From an uncultured Cryomorphaceae bacterium (GTDB lineage Bacteria; Bacteroidota; Bacteroidia; Flavobacteriales; Schleiferiaceae), in the NCBI GenBank assembly GCA_905182675.1, contig CAJJCK010000085.1, positions 1 through 40,534 of the forward strand: 40,534 nt of DNA, read 5' to 3'. Each line of letters begins with the position of its first letter. Within the stretch, counting starts at the first letter, position 1. Of the stretch, positions 7,393 through 16,571 are shown piece after piece. Position numbers and translations under genes: made by a program. The notes under the pieces are model-generated. The model ran no database searches and was not told where the DNA came from. It saw nothing but the letters and a program-made list of their open reading frames with translations.

Positions 7393-9221
7393 TGGAGTTT
7401 AAGTGGCAACATCCGGAATACCTCCTGCTTGGCCCAGCCCTCTTTATAATGGTGCTCATTGCGTCTGTTTTATTTCATCAGTGGCGTAAGAAAGCATGGA
7501 ATATCTTAGGACTAGATACCAAAACAAAACAGCCGGTTAGTACGCGTTTTGGTAGCATGCGTTTCTTCACAAGGCATGTTTTACTGGCAATGGCCCTTGT
7601 TTTTTTCGGGCTCGCATTAGCGAACCTTCAAATGGGAAGTCAAAAGCAAACCATCAATCGAAAGGGGGCAGATGTAGTCTATGCGCTTGATGTCAGTAGG
7701 TCTATGCTCGCAGAAGATATAGCCCCTTCAAGACTTGAAAAGGCGAAATTATTAATCTCCAAATCTCTAGACGGCTTAGGCGGCGACAGGGTAGGAATCA
7801 TTGCCTATGCGGGGAGCGCATACCCAGCTTTGCCTATTACTACAGATTATGCTGCCGCAAAAACAGCACTGCAAGCAGCTTCACCGGATGCTGTTCCATC
7901 GCAAGGAACCAACTTAGGAGCCGCGCTAGATTATGCCTTTGGGTACTTTAATCCAGCATCACCTGCTGGAAGATTCGTTGTCGTTCTAACCGACGGTGAA
8001 GACCATGAGAACCTAAGCCAATTAAGTCTACCCGATTTTCCAGTGAACATCTTACTTGTTGGTCTAGGAAGCGCTGATGGAGGACCTATTCCAATGACAA
8101 AAGGACGGAATGGAACCACCTATAAAAAGGATAAAAATGGCGAGGTGGTCATCACACGCAGAGATGATGCTTCTCTATTTAGCATTGGCGGTGAAATCAA
8201 TGCTCAATACATAGATGGAAATAGCACAGAACAGGCCGTTTCAAAAATCGCTTCTTTTATTTCGGAAGGCGAAAAAGCAGACATTTCTCAAGAGATAGCA
8301 TTAGACTATGACCACCAATTTACGTGGTTTCTCTTACCGGGGATATTTCTATTGTTCATTTACCTTCTCCTGCCCTCACGAGTTGGTAACCCCTTTAAAA
8401 TTTCTTCCATTGCCGTCTTAATTTGCACCTCGCTTTCCTTTAATTCATATGCCCAAGGACAAGACTCGTTAATCACTACCACGGGAGAAAAGTTAGGTGG
8501 AAGTATGCATGAGTATGGCCAGGTGATGAGAAAGGGGATTGAATTGGCAGGAAAAGAAGATTTGACCGGTGCTGCTACTACCTTCGTTCAAGCTTCCGAA
8601 ATGCAACCTGACGCTTTTGAACCTATGTACAATTTAGGAACTACATTAGGTGGACTTGAAATGTATGAAGAGGCTGAGGGAGCACTGAATCGGGCATTTG
8701 AAAATGCTCAAAATAAAGAACAAAAAAGCGATGCATTGCACAATTTGGGGAACCTGTGGTTTGACCAAGAGCGATATGAAGAGTCCATAAAAGCCTACAA
8801 GCAAAGTTTGATTAATAATCCCAATAAAGATGACGCGATCTATAACCTGAGCAGGGCATTAGAAAAAATGATGGAGCAAAAAGAGCAAGATCAGGAGCAA
8901 AGCGAAGATCAACAGGACAAGGAAGATCAAGAACCCGAAGACAAGAAAGACCAGGACTCCCAGGACCAGGAAGATCAAAACTCGGAAAATGATTCGGAAA
9001 ATACAGATCAAGAGGACGAGTCCGATAAGGGCGGTGAGGATTCGCCAAAAGAGTCCGATGAAAACACGCCTAAGGAAGGTGGAGAATCCAAGGCGACAAT
9101 GACCCCAGAAGAAATTAAAGGGCTATTGGAAGCTATTCAGCGAGCTGAAGAAAAGACAGCCGAAAAAGTAACGGCTAAAAAAGCCAAAGGAAATAAAACG
9201 AGTGGTGAAAAAGACTGGTAA
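7392..9221 (+). CDS. batB: BatB-BatC fusion: vWA domain plus TPR domain and acidic tail
   Basis: 609 residues from the ATG at 7392, which shares its A with the batA stop (TGATG). An upstream in-frame ATG at 7323 lies inside batA and is unlikely. N-terminal half: hydrophobic segments at about 14-28 and 63-78, then a vWA domain with DVSRS (100-104) and LTDGED (199-204), and a membrane helix at about 312-328. After it, residues 338-354 look exactly like a signal peptide ending in SYAQ. Then come about three TPR-type repeats (385-490), an Asp/Glu/Gln-rich stretch (about 495-565) and the conserved BatC C-terminus ending EKDW. BatB and BatC are usually separate proteins; here they form one uninterrupted ORF. 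Confidence 0.93.
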   Translation: MEFKWQHPEYLLLGPALFIMVLIASVLFHQWRKKAWNILGLDTKTKQPVSTRFGSMRFFTRHVLLAMALVFFGLALANLQMGSQKQTINRKGADVVYALDVSRSMLAEDIAPSRLEKAKLLISKSLDGLGGDRVGIIAYAGSAYPALPITTDYAAAKTALQAASPDAVPSQGTNLGAALDYAFGYFNPASPAGRFVVVLTDGEDHENLSQLSLPDFPVNILLVGLGSADGGPIPMTKGRNGTTYKKDKNGEVVITRRDDASLFSIGGEINAQYIDGNSTEQAVSKIASFISEGEKADISQEIALDYDHQFTWFLLPGIFLLFIYLLLPSRVGNPFKISSIAVLICTSLSFNSYAQGQDSLITTTGEKLGGSMHEYGQVMRKGIELAGKEDLTGAATTFVQASEMQPDAFEPMYNLGTTLGGLEMYEEAEGALNRAFENAQNKEQKSDALHNLGNLWFDQERYEESIKAYKQSLINNPNKDDAIYNLSRALEKMMEQKEQDQEQSEDQQDKEDQEPEDKKDQDSQDQEDQNSENDSENTDQEDESDKGGEDSPKESDENTPKEGGESKATMTPEEIKGLLEAIQRAEEKTAEKVTAKKAKGNKTSGEKDW

Positions 9222-10890
9222 ATATATACTTCTCGTGTGCGCTTTATTATGGTGCTCTTTGAGTTTTGGTCAAAAAGCAGCGATCAATGCCAGCAGTTCC
9301 CGCACGACCGTAGGGTTAAATGAGCCTTTCAGAGTGACCTACAGCACATCCGAAGCCAATGGGCAATTCCAAGCCCCTCAATTCAAAAACTTTCAAGTTG
9401 TCAGCGGTCCTTACACCTCGCAACAAACGCAGTTCATTAATGGGTCTAGAAGTTTTTCGAAAAAGATGACCTACGATATTGTGGCAACTAAGCAGGGCGT
9501 TTTCAACTTAGCGCCAGCCACAATGATCTTGGATGGAAGGGTCATGAAAAGTAATTCTTTAAAGATTGAGGTCATAACAGGAGCCTCTAGAGGAAATAAT
9601 TCAGCAAAAAAATCTAAGGCAAGTTTTGAAGTTGAAATCCTCACTTCTAAAAAGTCAGTCTATGTTGGGGAGCCCTTAGTTCTTTTGTTTAGAGCAGTAC
9701 TTTTTGACCAGGTGAGAGACTTGACTATTTTGCAACAACCCAACTTCGAAAATGTGCTACAGCAGCAATTGGACTTTAAACAAGCGTCAAAAAGAGAGTC
9801 AGTTGGCAATAGAACTGCGACCCTCTTGGACTTTGATAAACGTCTCATCATTCCAAATAAACCAGGGACATTAAAAGGACAAGCCTTGCAAATTTCAGCT
9901 AAAGTACAAGTGCCATCTGGACGTAGAGATTTCTTTGGAATGCCCCTGAATAACTTTATTTCCCAAGTGGCGACTGGCCAAATACCAAGCGTTAAAATTA
10001 AACCTCTACCCAGTCCAAAACCAAAAGGTTACAGCGGCGGAATTGGTGATTTAAATTTTATTCGTGAATTAAGCCGCAAAGAGGTAAACGGAAACGAATC
10101 TATTACCCTTAAAATAAGAATTGAAGGAACGGGTAATTTTAATACCCTAAGCGTTCCTGACCTTATTGAACCTCAAGGTTTCGATGTTTACGACCCTAAA
10201 TTCAATGAAAATATTCGTTACACAGAACGCGGTGTAAGAGGTTATAAAGAATTTGAATACCTATTAGTCCCACAATTAAAAGGAACTTTCATTTTACCTG
10301 AAATGTCCTGGGTTTACTTCAATACAGGTAAAGAACGATACGAAACTGTTACAGCTGCTGCTGATACTTTAGTGGTCGCTGGTGATGCAACTGCGAGAAT
10401 GACTCTGACGGATGATTCGGGACTTACTTTGACAAAAAGAGAGGTCAATGCGATTGGTGACGACATTCGCTATTTACTCCATGGTGAACATACTTTACAT
10501 CAAGCATATGACTTCAAGTTATGGGTTTGGAGCGTTTTAGGACTCGTACTTTTAGGATGGGGAGTACAAATAATCCCGAGAAGAAAGGTTAAAAACGGTA
10601 GTGCTTCAAGAAAAAAAGAACTTCAAAAACTTGTCGAGAAGGCTTTTGATTCTGACCACGAGAATAGGTTTGGAATTATGTTAAATTCTCTAGAAGAACG
10701 ATTTTTAGAGCTTGGTATCTCGAAGGAGGATACCTCACTAATAGAAATCACCCAGCTTCTGGGAGATGTACATGGGCCTGCTGTTCATCAATTGATCGAG
10801 CGCTGTCAAATAGCACAATACGCACCAAATGCTTTCTCTGGGGATCGCGAATTATTGACTGAATTTAAAAGGCTATGGAACAACATATAA
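9202..10890 (+). CDS. batD: BatD: oxygen-tolerance membrane protein
   Basis: 562-residue BatD family protein. The start is GTG 9202 (GTG 9205 is equally possible), overlapping the batB-C end by 20 bases. Signal peptide at about residues 1-23 (ending SFGQ), then a long periplasmic region of beta-sandwich domains to about residue 430. A single membrane helix lies at about 438-458, followed by a basic stop-transfer and a cytoplasmic helical tail of about 100 residues. It is thought to work with the vWA proteins BatA and BatB in the inner membrane. The 3' end overlaps batE by 16 bases. The family call rests on architecture, position and length; no catalytic motif is seen. Confidence 0.92.
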   Translation: MVKKTGKYILLVCALLWCSLSFGQKAAINASSSRTTVGLNEPFRVTYSTSEANGQFQAPQFKNFQVVSGPYTSQQTQFINGSRSFSKKMTYDIVATKQGVFNLAPATMILDGRVMKSNSLKIEVITGASRGNNSAKKSKASFEVEILTSKKSVYVGEPLVLLFRAVLFDQVRDLTILQQPNFENVLQQQLDFKQASKRESVGNRTATLLDFDKRLIIPNKPGTLKGQALQISAKVQVPSGRRDFFGMPLNNFISQVATGQIPSVKIKPLPSPKPKGYSGGIGDLNFIRELSRKEVNGNESITLKIRIEGTGNFNTLSVPDLIEPQGFDVYDPKFNENIRYTERGVRGYKEFEYLLVPQLKGTFILPEMSWVYFNTGKERYETVTAAADTLVVAGDATARMTLTDDSGLTLTKREVNAIGDDIRYLLHGEHTLHQAYDFKLWVWSVLGLVLLGWGVQIIPRRKVKNGSASRKKELQKLVEKAFDSDHENRFGIMLNSLEERFLELGISKEDTSLIEITQLLGDVHGPAVHQLIERCQIAQYAPNAFSGDRELLTEFKRLWNNI

Positions 10891-11579
10891 CCGATTTAAG
10901 TACTGCGGCTAAGGAGCTTTACGATCAAGGGTTGTATCAAAAAGCACTTGATCAGTATGAAGAAATAGTCTCTGTTGGGGTTAAAGACACAGAGTTGTTT
11001 TACAACATAGGCAACTGTTATGTCCGGTTAGGAGAATACGGAGAAGCAAAACTTTACTTCGAGCGTGCGTTAGTTTTTGACCCGAGTAACACCGATGCCC
11101 TACATAATTTAGATTGGATCAACTTACGACTGGCAGACGCACTAATCGAACCTAGCCAAGAGCTTATCGAATGGTTAAGTGAATTGTTTCGTGGAACTCT
11201 CAGTGAACAAGAATGGGTGATATTAGGATCCATTGTTTTACTGTCCTCCTCCCTGTTACTTTTATGGAAAAGGCTCTCAAATAGGAATATAAATTGGCGA
11301 ATACCTTTTAGCACGACACTGATAGGAATCATTCTGTTAACCGTTGGTGCTATTAGCCATCCTAAAAACACCAAGTGTATTGTTGTTGAACCTAACTCCT
11401 ACGGGTACAGCGAGCCCTCAGTAGGTGGCAAACGAATTATACTCCTCAGCGAAGGCAGTGCTGGTAAAATAACGAGGACCCAGGAAGGTTGGAGCTTGAT
11501 TGCAATCGGAGATGGGCGCAGTGCATGGTTTGAGTCCAGGCAATGGAAACGCGTTTATCCTGAGTATCAACTAAAGTAG
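10875..11579 (+). CDS. batE: BatE: TPR and SH3-like membrane protein
   Basis: 234 residues. Two TPR units at about 8-74 (including NIGNCYVRLGEYGEAKLYFERAL), two membrane helices (about 114-130 and 146-162), then a C-terminal domain of about 65 residues resembling a bacterial SH3 fold. It is the last gene of the Bat operon. Many BatE proteins carry an N-terminal signal peptide, but this one has none. An in-frame stop at 10866-10868 shows that the start cannot be moved upstream. With two helices and no signal, the TPR and SH3-like parts would lie on the same side of the membrane, probably cytoplasmic. The gene faces thiL, with six bases between their stops. Confidence 0.88.
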   Translation: MEQHITDLSTAAKELYDQGLYQKALDQYEEIVSVGVKDTELFYNIGNCYVRLGEYGEAKLYFERALVFDPSNTDALHNLDWINLRLADALIEPSQELIEWLSELFRGTLSEQEWVILGSIVLLSSSLLLLWKRLSNRNINWRIPFSTTLIGIILLTVGAISHPKNTKCIVVEPNSYGYSEPSVGGKRIILLSEGSAGKITRTQEGWSLIAIGDGRSAWFESRQWKRVYPEYQLK

Positions 11580-11585
11580 CTTAAC

Positions 11586-12629
11586 CTATTCCTCCATATG
11601 CTTAAAGCCTTGGGCTTTGAGCTCAACGACTTTTTCATCTCGAGTAATCAAATGGGCGCCTGACCCTTCCTTCACATAACCAATAATCGTTAGGTTAGGA
11701 TTCGCTTTTATTTTATCATGGTCCTCCAAAGCAATGGTAAAGAGTAGTTCGTAGTCCTCTCCTCCACTCAATGCAACCGTGGTCGTATTCATATTGAACT
11801 CCTCGCACAAAGTGAATATTGAAGGATCAATAGGTATTTTATTCTCGTAAATATTGAACTGAACGCTTGAAGATTTAGCCAAATGCAAAACTTCTGAACT
11901 CAAACCATCACTGATGTCAATCATTGAAGTTGGAACCACTTCTAAGCCTTCTAAAAGTTCTATAATGTCCTTGCGTGACTCAGGCTTTAACTGGCGCTCA
12001 AGAATATATTCATGGCCGTTAAGCTCAGGCTGCATGTCTGGGTTTTCTATAAATACTTGTTTCTCACGTTCTAAGATTTGTAGACCCATGTAAGCACCTC
12101 CTAAGTCACCAGAAACCACAACAAGGTCATTGTTTTTAGCACCTGATCTTTTGGCTAATTTTAGCTTCTCTACTCTACCTACAGCAGTGATTGACAGGAT
12201 CAATCCAGAGTGAGATGCCGTGGTATCGCCACCAATAAGATCAATATTGTAGCGGGCACAGGCTAAATTTATTCCTTCATAAATTTCCTCCACTGCTTCC
12301 ACGGGAAATCTATTTGAAACGGCAATTCCAACAGTAATGTGCTGTGCCATTCCATTCATAGCATAAATATCGCTGAGGTTTACCATGACACTTTTGTACC
12401 CTAAATGCTTCAACGGCATATAACTCAAATCAAAGTGAATGCCTTCTACAAGCATGTCCGTTGAAATGGCGGTATAGTACTCGCCTTGGTCAATGAGGGC
12501 GGCATCATCACCGATACCTAAAGCGGTAGATGCATGCTTTAAAGTGGTGTTTTTCGTAAGGTGCTCTATGAGACCAAACTCTCCAAGACTAGAGATGGGT
12601 GTACGCTGTGGGTTTTTCGAATCAAACAT
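11586..12629 (-). CDS. thiL: Thiamine-monophosphate kinase
   Basis: 347-residue cytoplasmic kinase that phosphorylates thiamine monophosphate to thiamine diphosphate with ATP, the last step of cofactor synthesis. ThiL motifs are present in order: GIGDDAALI (38-46), the IGGDTTASHSG magnesium/ATP segment, DISDGLSSE, and SGGEDYELLFT near the C-terminus. Length is normal. It is transcribed alone on the minus strand, convergent with the Bat operon and divergent from the suf operon. An imperfect promoter match (TTG, 21 bases, TAACTTCG) lies directly before the start. Confidence 0.97.
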   Translation of the reverse strand: MFDSKNPQRTPISSLGEFGLIEHLTKNTTLKHASTALGIGDDAALIDQGEYYTAISTDMLVEGIHFDLSYMPLKHLGYKSVMVNLSDIYAMNGMAQHITVGIAVSNRFPVEAVEEIYEGINLACARYNIDLIGGDTTASHSGLILSITAVGRVEKLKLAKRSGAKNNDLVVVSGDLGGAYMGLQILEREKQVFIENPDMQPELNGHEYILERQLKPESRKDIIELLEGLEVVPTSMIDISDGLSSEVLHLAKSSSVQFNIYENKIPIDPSIFTLCEEFNMNTTTVALSGGEDYELLFTIALEDHDKIKANPNLTIIGYVKEGSGAHLITRDEKVVELKAQGFKHMEE

Positions 12630-12633
12630 AGAG

Positions 12634-12665
12634 CGAAGTTATCGTGTTATAGTACATGAAAGCAA
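12634..12665 (-). promoter_or_regulatory. Candidate thiL promoter
   Basis: Read on the minus strand, TTG (12665-12663) is followed after 21 bases by TAACTTCG (12641-12634), one mismatch from TAnnTTTG. The box ends only four bases before the thiL ATG, which would make the transcript leaderless or nearly so. This lowers confidence. Confidence 0.3.
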
Positions 12666-12686
12666 CTAAATACGAGTGTTATTTAT

Positions 12687-12694
12687 TAACTTTG
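12687..12694 (+). promoter_or_regulatory. -7 box of the suf operon promoter
   Basis: TAACTTTG at 12687-12694 is a perfect match to the Bacteroidota -7 consensus TAnnTTTG. It lies 31 bases before the first suf ATG, giving a leader of roughly 25 bases. No convincing TTG -33 element is seen at the usual distance. I see no Rrf2/IscR-like palindrome in the short thiL-suf gap. Confidence 0.55.
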
Positions 12695-12725
12695 CGGCGC
12701 AACCTTAGAATGAATCTAAATAATT

Positions 12726-13055
12726 ATGATAAAAGTATCTGACAAAGCGAAAGTGAAGCTTGATGCTCTCATGCGAGAAGAAGGCAAGAGCTTGGGCGCC
12801 ACCTACATTAGTGTAGGAGTGGAAAGCGGCGGTTGTTCTGGCCTTTCATATAAAATGGATTTCACAACCGAGCAGCCTGAAATAGGCGAACTCTATGAAG
12901 ACAACGGTGTTAAAGTTGTCGTAGAGAAAAAAAGCCTCCTTTACTTGATTGGGACTACCCTGGAATACAGTGGTGGCCTAAATGGTAGCGGATTCAATTT
13001 TAATAACCCAAACGCGACACGCACCTGCGGGTGTGGTGAAAGTTTCGCAGTATAA
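12726..13055 (+). CDS. sufA: A-type iron-sulfur carrier (IscA/SufA family)
   Basis: 109-residue A-type carrier that accepts Fe-S clusters from the SufBCD scaffold and passes them to client apoproteins. The three conserved cluster-binding cysteines are present: C37 in GGCSGLSYKM, and C101 and C103 in the C-terminal CGCGESF. Length is typical. It is the first gene of the suf operon and follows a perfect -7 box. sufB begins nine bases after its stop. The operon position supports the SufA name, though IscA and ErpA are nearly indistinguishable by sequence. Confidence 0.92.
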   Translation: MIKVSDKAKVKLDALMREEGKSLGATYISVGVESGGCSGLSYKMDFTTEQPEIGELYEDNGVKVVVEKKSLLYLIGTTLEYSGGLNGSGFNFNNPNATRTCGCGESFAV

Positions 13056-13064
13056 TTTAAGTCT

Positions 13065-14501
13065 ATGAGTGATGAGATTCTAGACGAAGTAACAGCTTCA
13101 GAATATAAATACGGTTTTGTAACTGATATCGAAAGTGATACCGTAGCGCCCGGATTGAATGAGGATGTTATTCGTATGATTAGCGCTAAAAAAAACGAAC
13201 CTTCTTGGATGTTGGAATGGCGCTTAGATGCCTTCAAAATCTGGCTGGACATGAAAGAGCCTGAGTGGTCAAATGTCACTTATAAGAAACCAGATTTTCA
13301 GGCAATTTCTTACTATAGCGCTCCTAAGCAAAAGAAAACATTAGATAGTTTAGATGAAGTAGATCCTGAGTTACTCAAGACTTTTGAAAAGTTAGGTATT
13401 AGCCTAAACGAGCAGAAGCGTTTGAGTGGTGTCGCCATGGATATTGTGGTGGATTCTGTTTCTGTAGCAACAACTTTTAAGAAAACACTGGGAGAGAAAG
13501 GAATTATTTTCTGTTCCATGAGTGAGGCTATAGCTGAACACCCGGAATTGGTTAGAAAGCACATCGGTACGGTAGTTCCAAAGAGAGATAACTTTTATGC
13601 TGCCCTGAACAGTGCTGTCTTTACGGACGGATCGTTCTGTTACATTCCAAAAGGCGTAAGATGTCCTATGGAATTAAGTACTTATTTCCGTATTAATGAG
13701 TCTGGTACTGGTCAATTCGAGCGTACTCTGCTTGTAGCGGATGAAGGCTCGTTTGTCAGTTACCTTGAAGGGTGTACAGCACCATCACGCGATGAGAATC
13801 AGTTGCACGCGGCAGTGGTTGAACTGGTTGCTATGGACGGAGCTGAGATTAAGTATAGCACCGTACAGAATTGGTATCCAGGGGATGCTCAAGGCAAAGG
13901 AGGGGTATTCAATTTTGTGACCAAGCGCGGTATTTGTGAACGCAACGCTAAAATTAGCTGGACTCAAGTAGAAACCGGATCAGCAGTAACCTGGAAATAT
14001 CCGTCGTGTATCCTCAAAGGAGACAATAGTATAGGCGAATTCTACAGTGTTGCTGTTACCAATAATTATCAGCAGGCAGATACCGGTACGAAGATGATTC
14101 ACTTGGGGAAAAACACCAAGAGCACCATTATTTCGAAAGGAATCAGCGCAGGACACAGCCACAACAGCTATCGTGGTCTTGTGCGTATAGGTGCCCGTGC
14201 TGAAAACGCTCGAAACTTTAGCCAATGTGATTCTCTGTTAATGGGAGATCAATGTGGCGCACACACCTTCCCTTATATCGAAGCGCAGCATCCTACTGCT
14301 CAAATAGAGCATGAGGCGACTACTTCGAAAATTGGAGAAGACCAACTTTTCTACTGCAACCAGCGTGGAATCCAAACAGAACAGGCCATCGCATTGATCG
14401 TCAACGGATATTGTAAAGATGTACTCAACCAGCTTCCTATGGAATTTGCCGTAGAAGCACAAAAACTATTGGAGATCTCGTTAGAGGGTTCCGTAGGATA
14501 A
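13065..14501 (+). CDS. sufB: Fe-S cluster assembly scaffold SufB
   Basis: 478-residue core subunit of the SufBC2D complex, on which nascent Fe-S clusters are assembled in the cytoplasm. The N-terminal helical part is followed by the long beta-helix domain. Typical SufB segments are the [19 protein letters not shown] stretch, EGCTAP, and the C-terminal [23 protein letters not shown] block. Length agrees with other SufB proteins. It lies second in the operon, with three bases before sufC. Confidence 0.98.
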   Translation: MSDEILDEVTASEYKYGFVTDIESDTVAPGLNEDVIRMISAKKNEPSWMLEWRLDAFKIWLDMKEPEWSNVTYKKPDFQAISYYSAPKQKKTLDSLDEVDPELLKTFEKLGISLNEQKRLSGVAMDIVVDSVSVATTFKKTLGEKGIIFCSMSEAIAEHPELVRKHIGTVVPKRDNFYAALNSAVFTDGSFCYIPKGVRCPMELSTYFRINESGTGQFERTLLVADEGSFVSYLEGCTAPSRDENQLHAAVVELVAMDGAEIKYSTVQNWYPGDAQGKGGVFNFVTKRGICERNAKISWTQVETGSAVTWKYPSCILKGDNSIGEFYSVAVTNNYQQADTGTKMIHLGKNTKSTIISKGISAGHSHNSYRGLVRIGARAENARNFSQCDSLLMGDQCGAHTFPYIEAQHPTAQIEHEATTSKIGEDQLFYCNQRGIQTEQAIALIVNGYCKDVLNQLPMEFAVEAQKLLEISLEGSVG

Positions 14502-14504
14502 GTC

Positions 14505-15254
14505 ATGATTAAAATCAACAACCTACACGCCAGAGTTGAGGAAAAGGAAATCCTTAAAGGCATAAATTTAGAGATCAAACCAGGTGAAGTTCACGCTATC
14601 ATGGGACCTAACGGATCTGGGAAATCAACATTGAGTAATGTCATTGCTGGTCGAGAAGACTATGAAGTAACTGGCGGCACTATCGATTTTGAAGACGAAG
14701 ATCTGTTAGATCTAGATCCTGAAGAACGTGCGCACAAAGGTATTTTCCTGAGTTTCCAATACCCTATTGAAATTCCCGGAGTGACGGTGAGCAATTTCAT
14801 AAAGACAGCCATCAATGAAACTCGCAAGGGACGTGGTGAAGAACCTATGGATGCTAGAGAAATGTTGTCTAAAATGCGAGAGAAATCAGCGCTTTTAGAG
14901 ATGGATAAGAGTTATCTCAGTAGAAGTCTGAACGAAGGGTTCTCTGGAGGTGAAAAAAAGCGGAATGAGATTTTTCAAATGGCCATGTTAGAGCCAAAAC
15001 TAGCCATCCTAGATGAGACTGATTCTGGTTTAGATATTGACGCACTTCGTATTGTTGCAAACGGTGTAAACAAGCTCAGAAGCGCTGATAACGCTGTACT
15101 TGTCATCACTCACTACCAGAGATTACTGGACTACATTGAGCCTGACTTCGTACATGTGCTGTATAATGGTAAAATCGTGAAGAGCGGTGACAAAAACCTA
15201 GCGATAGAGCTCGAAGCTAAAGGATACGACTGGATCAAGGAGGAAAACGCATGA
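14505..15254 (+). CDS. sufC: Fe-S cluster assembly ATPase SufC
   Basis: 249-residue soluble ABC-type ATPase of the SufBC2D complex; ATP hydrolysis drives rearrangement of the scaffold. Walker A is GPNGSGKST (34-42), the ABC signature is FSGGEKKR (146-153), and Walker B is LAILDETDSGLD (166-177), with the H-motif in VLVITHYQRLL. There are no membrane segments. Its stop overlaps the sufD start by four bases (ATGA), so translation is coupled. Confidence 0.98.
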   Translation: MIKINNLHARVEEKEILKGINLEIKPGEVHAIMGPNGSGKSTLSNVIAGREDYEVTGGTIDFEDEDLLDLDPEERAHKGIFLSFQYPIEIPGVTVSNFIKTAINETRKGRGEEPMDAREMLSKMREKSALLEMDKSYLSRSLNEGFSGGEKKRNEIFQMAMLEPKLAILDETDSGLDIDALRIVANGVNKLRSADNAVLVITHYQRLLDYIEPDFVHVLYNGKIVKSGDKNLAIELEAKGYDWIKEENA

Positions 15255-16570
15255 CAAATTTAGCACAAGACTTACTCTCTTCTTTTGTTGTAGTAGAACC
15301 TCAACTAAACGGTGGTCGAAACCTTCATGTGGCCGGCATGCGAAAAGAGGCGTTAGACCGCTTTGAGCTCACAGGGTTTCCAAGTACAAAAGATGAAGAG
15401 TGGAAGTACACGAATTTAAAGCCGGTACTAAAGCACGACTACAAAATATTATTGAAAAGCGAGGATGCCGTTGCGTTTTCAGACATCAAGCAGTTTCTTC
15501 TCAGTGATCTGGATACTTATAAACTAGTATTCATCAACGGGAAATACAGCTCTTGGCTCAGTGAAACAACGCATAGTGAATTTGACATTTGCACCTTCGC
15601 TTCAGCGTTGAATAAGTATCCTGATACGATCGCTGAATATCTGGGTAAAGCTGCTCCAAAGGGAGAGACTTTTGTTGATCTCAATACTGCATTCGCGGAT
15701 GATGGGGCGTTTATTAGAGTGAAAAATAATCAAACTGTTGACAAGCCTATTGAAGTTCTCTATTTGACCACAGAGGAAAATGGACCTTCTTTTTCTCAAG
15801 TACGTAACTTGATTATAGTGGAGCAGAATGCGGAAGTACAAATTGTCGAGCGCCATCAAAATTTAGGTAGCACTGTTAATTTTACCAATTTTGTAAGCGA
15901 AGTATTTGCTGCACAAGACTCAAGAGTGAGCTATTATAAGGTTCAAAATGACGTCACCCACGCTTCCTTAGTAGACAATACACATGTGATGCAAGAGCGT
16001 CAAAGTAATGTGCACGTGGGTACGTATAGCTTCGGAGGTAAATTGATTAGAAATAACCTGCATTTCTACTCGGCAGGTGAGCATTGCGAAAGTCACATGG
16101 ATGGCGTTACCATCATTGGAGATGGCCAGACAGTCGATCACCACACTTTGGTTGACCATCAAGAACCACATTGTTACAGTCGAGAGCTGTACAAGGGGAT
16201 TTACCTCGGTAAGAGTCACGGGATTTTCAACGGTAAAGTTATTGTACGTCAAAAAGCACAAAAGACAAATGCTTTCCAGCAAAATGATAACATTCTTTTG
16301 AGCGACAAAGCGTATATTGATGCAAAACCCCAGCTAGAAATTTTTGCAGACGATGTTCGTTGTTCTCATGGATGTACGATAGGTCAGTTAGATAAGAACG
16401 CACTATTCTATCTCCGTTCCAGAGGTATTCCGAAAAGCGAAGCACAAGGCCTAATGACCTATGCATTTGCTTCCGATGCCCTTGAATATGTCAAGATCCC
16501 ACAATTAGCAACACGCTTAAACCGTGTTATTGCTGAAAAACTCGGTATTAATCTAGAATTCGCACTCTAA
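15251..16570 (+). CDS. sufD: Fe-S cluster assembly protein SufD
   Basis: 439-residue paralogue of SufB that completes the SufBC2D scaffold and is involved in iron acquisition. The N-terminal DEEWKYTNL motif (about residues 43-51) and the C-terminal beta-helix block (DDVRCSHGCTIGQLD...YLRSRGIP) are characteristic. Its cysteine and histidine near DVRCSHG match the proposed SufB-SufD interface site. It starts inside the last codons of sufC and ends one base before sufS. Confidence 0.97.
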   Translation: MTNLAQDLLSSFVVVEPQLNGGRNLHVAGMRKEALDRFELTGFPSTKDEEWKYTNLKPVLKHDYKILLKSEDAVAFSDIKQFLLSDLDTYKLVFINGKYSSWLSETTHSEFDICTFASALNKYPDTIAEYLGKAAPKGETFVDLNTAFADDGAFIRVKNNQTVDKPIEVLYLTTEENGPSFSQVRNLIIVEQNAEVQIVERHQNLGSTVNFTNFVSEVFAAQDSRVSYYKVQNDVTHASLVDNTHVMQERQSNVHVGTYSFGGKLIRNNLHFYSAGEHCESHMDGVTIIGDGQTVDHHTLVDHQEPHCYSRELYKGIYLGKSHGIFNGKVIVRQKAQKTNAFQQNDNILLSDKAYIDAKPQLEIFADDVRCSHGCTIGQLDKNALFYLRSRGIPKSEAQGLMTYAFASDALEYVKIPQLATRLNRVIAEKLGINLEFAL

Positions 16571-16571
16571 T

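Noticed and set aside
8812-9048. Minus-strand ORF of 78 codons opposite the batC tail
   Set aside because: It is the mirror of the acidic low-complexity tract (rich in Pro, Leu and Phe), with no start context or neighbours. It is a shadow of the real gene.
11604-11618. Hairpin AAAGCC-TTG-GGCTTT as a terminator of the Bat operon
   Set aside because: It lies within the thiL coding region and has no U-tract on either strand.
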